Source: Planctomycetota bacterium (GTDB lineage: Bacteria > Planctomycetota > Phycisphaerae > Sedimentisphaerales > Anaerohalosphaeraceae). Taken from it: a stretch of DNA of 5,891 nucleotides. A program made the translations under genes and the position numbers. Numbering within the stretch: the first letter of the stretch is position 1; every line of letters starts with the position of its first letter. This document shows positions 4,356 to 5,891 of the stretch, piece by piece. The notes beneath the pieces were generated by a model. That model saw nothing but the letters and a program-made list of their open reading frames with translations. It had not been told where the DNA came from and did no database searches. Where the stretch lies: positions 1-5,891 of the forward strand of contig JAGHBX010000206.1 in the NCBI GenBank assembly GCA_021160785.1, in the 5' to 3' direction.

Positions 4356-5846
4356 ATGTCCAGACAGATTGCTATTATCGCCTTGATTATTGCTTTTTGT
4401 GTTGCCCTGTGCCCGGCAGATACGTTCAAACACCGGCAGAGCGGCGAAGAATTTTACGGTTTTCTGACACAGAAGCGAAATCGTGACAAAACGCTTGTCT
4501 ACATGGAAAAAAACAAGGCCTTTAAGCCCCTGTCCTTAGCCGAATATGAGGTGACACGCGACGAGAAAGGCCGGCGCAACAGCATCATCGTCATACCCAT
4601 CACGTATGAAGAGGCCATTGTCTCAAGATCCGTCGCCCAAACGATTGCCAGGATGATCGTCGACGCTTCCAACAAGGGCCCGCGTTACATTATTCTCGAG
4701 ATTGACAGTCCCGGAGGCCGGGGCGAATACATGAAGATGATCAGCGCCGCAATAAGCGGCACCACCAATTGTCCGGTCATCGCCTATATTTCCGGCGGAC
4801 CTTACGGCGGGGCATACTCGGCGGCTGCGACGATAGCGCTGGCCTGCGAAAAAATCTATATCGCAGGCGACGCCGTCATGGGCTCGGTTGCTCCGATTCT
4901 GGGGCGTTCACCAGCCGCCGAGAATGTTGCAGAGTATTACGAGTTGTTCAACTCCGACAACCTCGCCGGCTATGGAAGCTATGTCGTCGCCCTTGCCGCC
5001 AACCGTCAGAGGCCCGCAGCCCTTGCGATGGCTATGCTCGACAAGAGTATGGAGATTATTGAAGTTGAGGACCCCGACGGCAACAGGAAATTCATCAACA
5101 AAACAGACCGCAAACCGCAGGAGGCCATACTCCGGACTATCTCCAGGACCGAGGCGCATACGGTTACCGAAACCACCGACAGCGGGACAACAACGCAGGA
5201 TATTGTGAAGATGGTGCTCACTATCGGCGCCGACGAAGCCGTTGGCGCAGGGTTAGTTGACAAGGTCGTGGGTTCACGGGACGAATTACTCGCCGACCTG
5301 GGCGCTGCCGATGCAGGGATTACTTATGTACGAACCATCCAGTCGGCCGTGAAAAAGTATGCGGCGGTAAAGCAAAATGTAATTAAATCCGTCGCTCAGA
5401 TCGAGTTTCTCCAGCAGCGGGTCGACGAACTAAAGGCACAGCTTAACCTGGCCGACGAGCAGATCCGAACCAACCCGATGACAAGAGAACGACGCAGCTA
5501 CGACGGCGGCTACGATCCGTCGTACAATGGCTACGGGAGGGGCACGGAGCGATTCTATAGCGGCAGCCGCTCCAGGAATTTGCGCGGTTCGAGGAGTTCC
5601 ATCAACAGACGAAATAGCTCGCGCGGGTCCGAATCGGTCATGGCCTTTGAGCCTTCCGCCGCGATGTTTCAGCTCGTCGAGGAACTGGCGTATACGCTGA
5701 ACAATCTGATCGGCGAGTATCGACGCCTTATTGGGCTGGCCCGTCGAGACCCCGGAGCACTGCCGACAAGTCTGACCATGGACGGCCTCCAAAGGCGACT
5801 CGCCGGCGCCGCCGCACTCCAGCGAAATCTGATGATGCGATTCTGA
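4356..5846 (+). CDS. Secreted S49/NfeD-like Clp-fold serine protease homologue, copy 2, 496 aa, general base not evident
   Basis: The ATG at 4356 is preceded by GGGAGG at optimal spacing; a TTG at 4341 lies upstream of that site and is rejected. Residues 1-21 are a signal peptide (cleavage near CPA|DTF), so the protein acts outside the cytoplasm. Residues 22-82 form a domain shared with copy 1 (HRQSGEEFYGF, EKGRRNS). The Clp-like core has EIDSPGGR (115-122), GGAYSAAATIALACEKIYIA (151-170; Ser155 expected nucleophile) and GDAVMGSVAPI (171-181), the S49C/NfeD pattern. No Lys or His occurs between K166 and K230, where the catalytic Lys of that family lies; my alignment puts Asp201 or Asn202 there. 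Residues 322-370 look helical or coiled-coil, 376-425 are rich in Gly, Arg, Ser and Tyr, and 430-496 form a C-terminal helical part also seen in copy 1. It may be a protease using another base, or a non-catalytic binding protein. The substrate is unknown. Confidence 0.88.
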   Translation: MSRQIAIIALIIAFCVALCPADTFKHRQSGEEFYGFLTQKRNRDKTLVYMEKNKAFKPLSLAEYEVTRDEKGRRNSIIVIPITYEEAIVSRSVAQTIARMIVDASNKGPRYIILEIDSPGGRGEYMKMISAAISGTTNCPVIAYISGGPYGGAYSAAATIALACEKIYIAGDAVMGSVAPILGRSPAAENVAEYYELFNSDNLAGYGSYVVALAANRQRPAALAMAMLDKSMEIIEVEDPDGNRKFINKTDRKPQEAILRTISRTEAHTVTETTDSGTTTQDIVKMVLTIGADEAVGAGLVDKVVGSRDELLADLGAADAGITYVRTIQSAVKKYAAVKQNVIKSVAQIEFLQQRVDELKAQLNLADEQIRTNPMTRERRSYDGGYDPSYNGYGRGTERFYSGSRSRNLRGSRSSINRRNSSRGSESVMAFEPSAAMFQLVEELAYTLNNLIGEYRRLIGLARRDPGALPTSLTMDGLQRRLAGAAALQRNLMMRF

Positions 5847-5848
5847 CA

Positions 5849-5866
5849 GCCGACGCCGTCGCCGGC
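5849..5866. terminator. Weak GC-rich hairpin between possible convergent genes
   Basis: GCCG at 5849-5852 pairs with CGGC at 5863-5866, with an A/C mismatch, two further pairs and a CCGT loop. It begins three bases after the copy 2 stop. No T-run follows on the plus strand, so a role as a terminator is tentative. Confidence 0.3.
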
Positions 5867-5891
5867 TTAATCGTCGTCCTTGTGCTTGACG
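5867..5891 (-). CDS. Possible last codons of a convergent minus-strand gene
   Basis: On the minus strand the window edge reads VKHKDDD and then TAA (5869-5867). A charged C-terminal tail followed by a GC-rich hairpin fits the end of a convergent gene, but seven codons cannot establish coding and no product can be named. Confidence 0.2.

Overview
The window looks like a piece of a bacterial chromosome, most likely from an uncultured planctomycete of the Phycisphaerae/Sedimentisphaerales type. That placement is an inference. It rests on the non-coding AAACCCAAT-type repeats near 3148-3239, which I associate with such genomes, and on the tandem secreted Clp-fold proteases that share an N-terminal domain. 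No rRNA, tRNA or phylogenetic marker gene is present to confirm it.

Layout from left to right. Positions 1-631 are visibly richer in A+T than the rest and hold no intact, recognisable gene. At the left edge the tail of one reading frame overlaps the start of a second by ATGA. The second frame runs into a perfect 12-bp inverted repeat (179-190 and 575-586) that bounds a 408-bp segment, possibly a small non-autonomous or decayed mobile element. Positions 632-2854 (minus strand) encode a complete cation-chloride cotransporter-like permease of the APC superfamily (SLC12 type), with about 12 membrane segments and the family's cytoplasmic C-terminal domain. Positions 2855-3322 form a divergent control region with a minus-strand promoter for the permease, two plus-strand promoters and repeat-rich DNA between the latter.

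The right half holds two tandem, same-strand paralogues of a secreted S49/NfeD-like Clp-fold serine protease. Copy 1 (3323-4226) has a good promoter, ribosome binding site and signal peptide, but it is broken. Two closely spaced deletions remove about 108 residues after the nucleophile region, and a one-base frame change follows. Copy 2 (4356-5846) is intact at 496 aa with its own promoter, behind a terminator-like hairpin. It keeps the Ser nucleophile motif and the SPGG loop, but no Lys or His is present where the family's general base should lie. Its C-terminal part carries a Gly/Arg/Ser/Tyr-rich insert that copy 1 lacks.

The permease and the protease pair are divergently oriented and nothing in the sequence links their functions. 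The most interesting material is the protease pair: a shared N-terminal domain of unknown role, loss of the general base in the intact copy, the low-complexity insert, and the recent-looking decay of the neighbour. The 3' edge may hold the last codons of a convergent gene.
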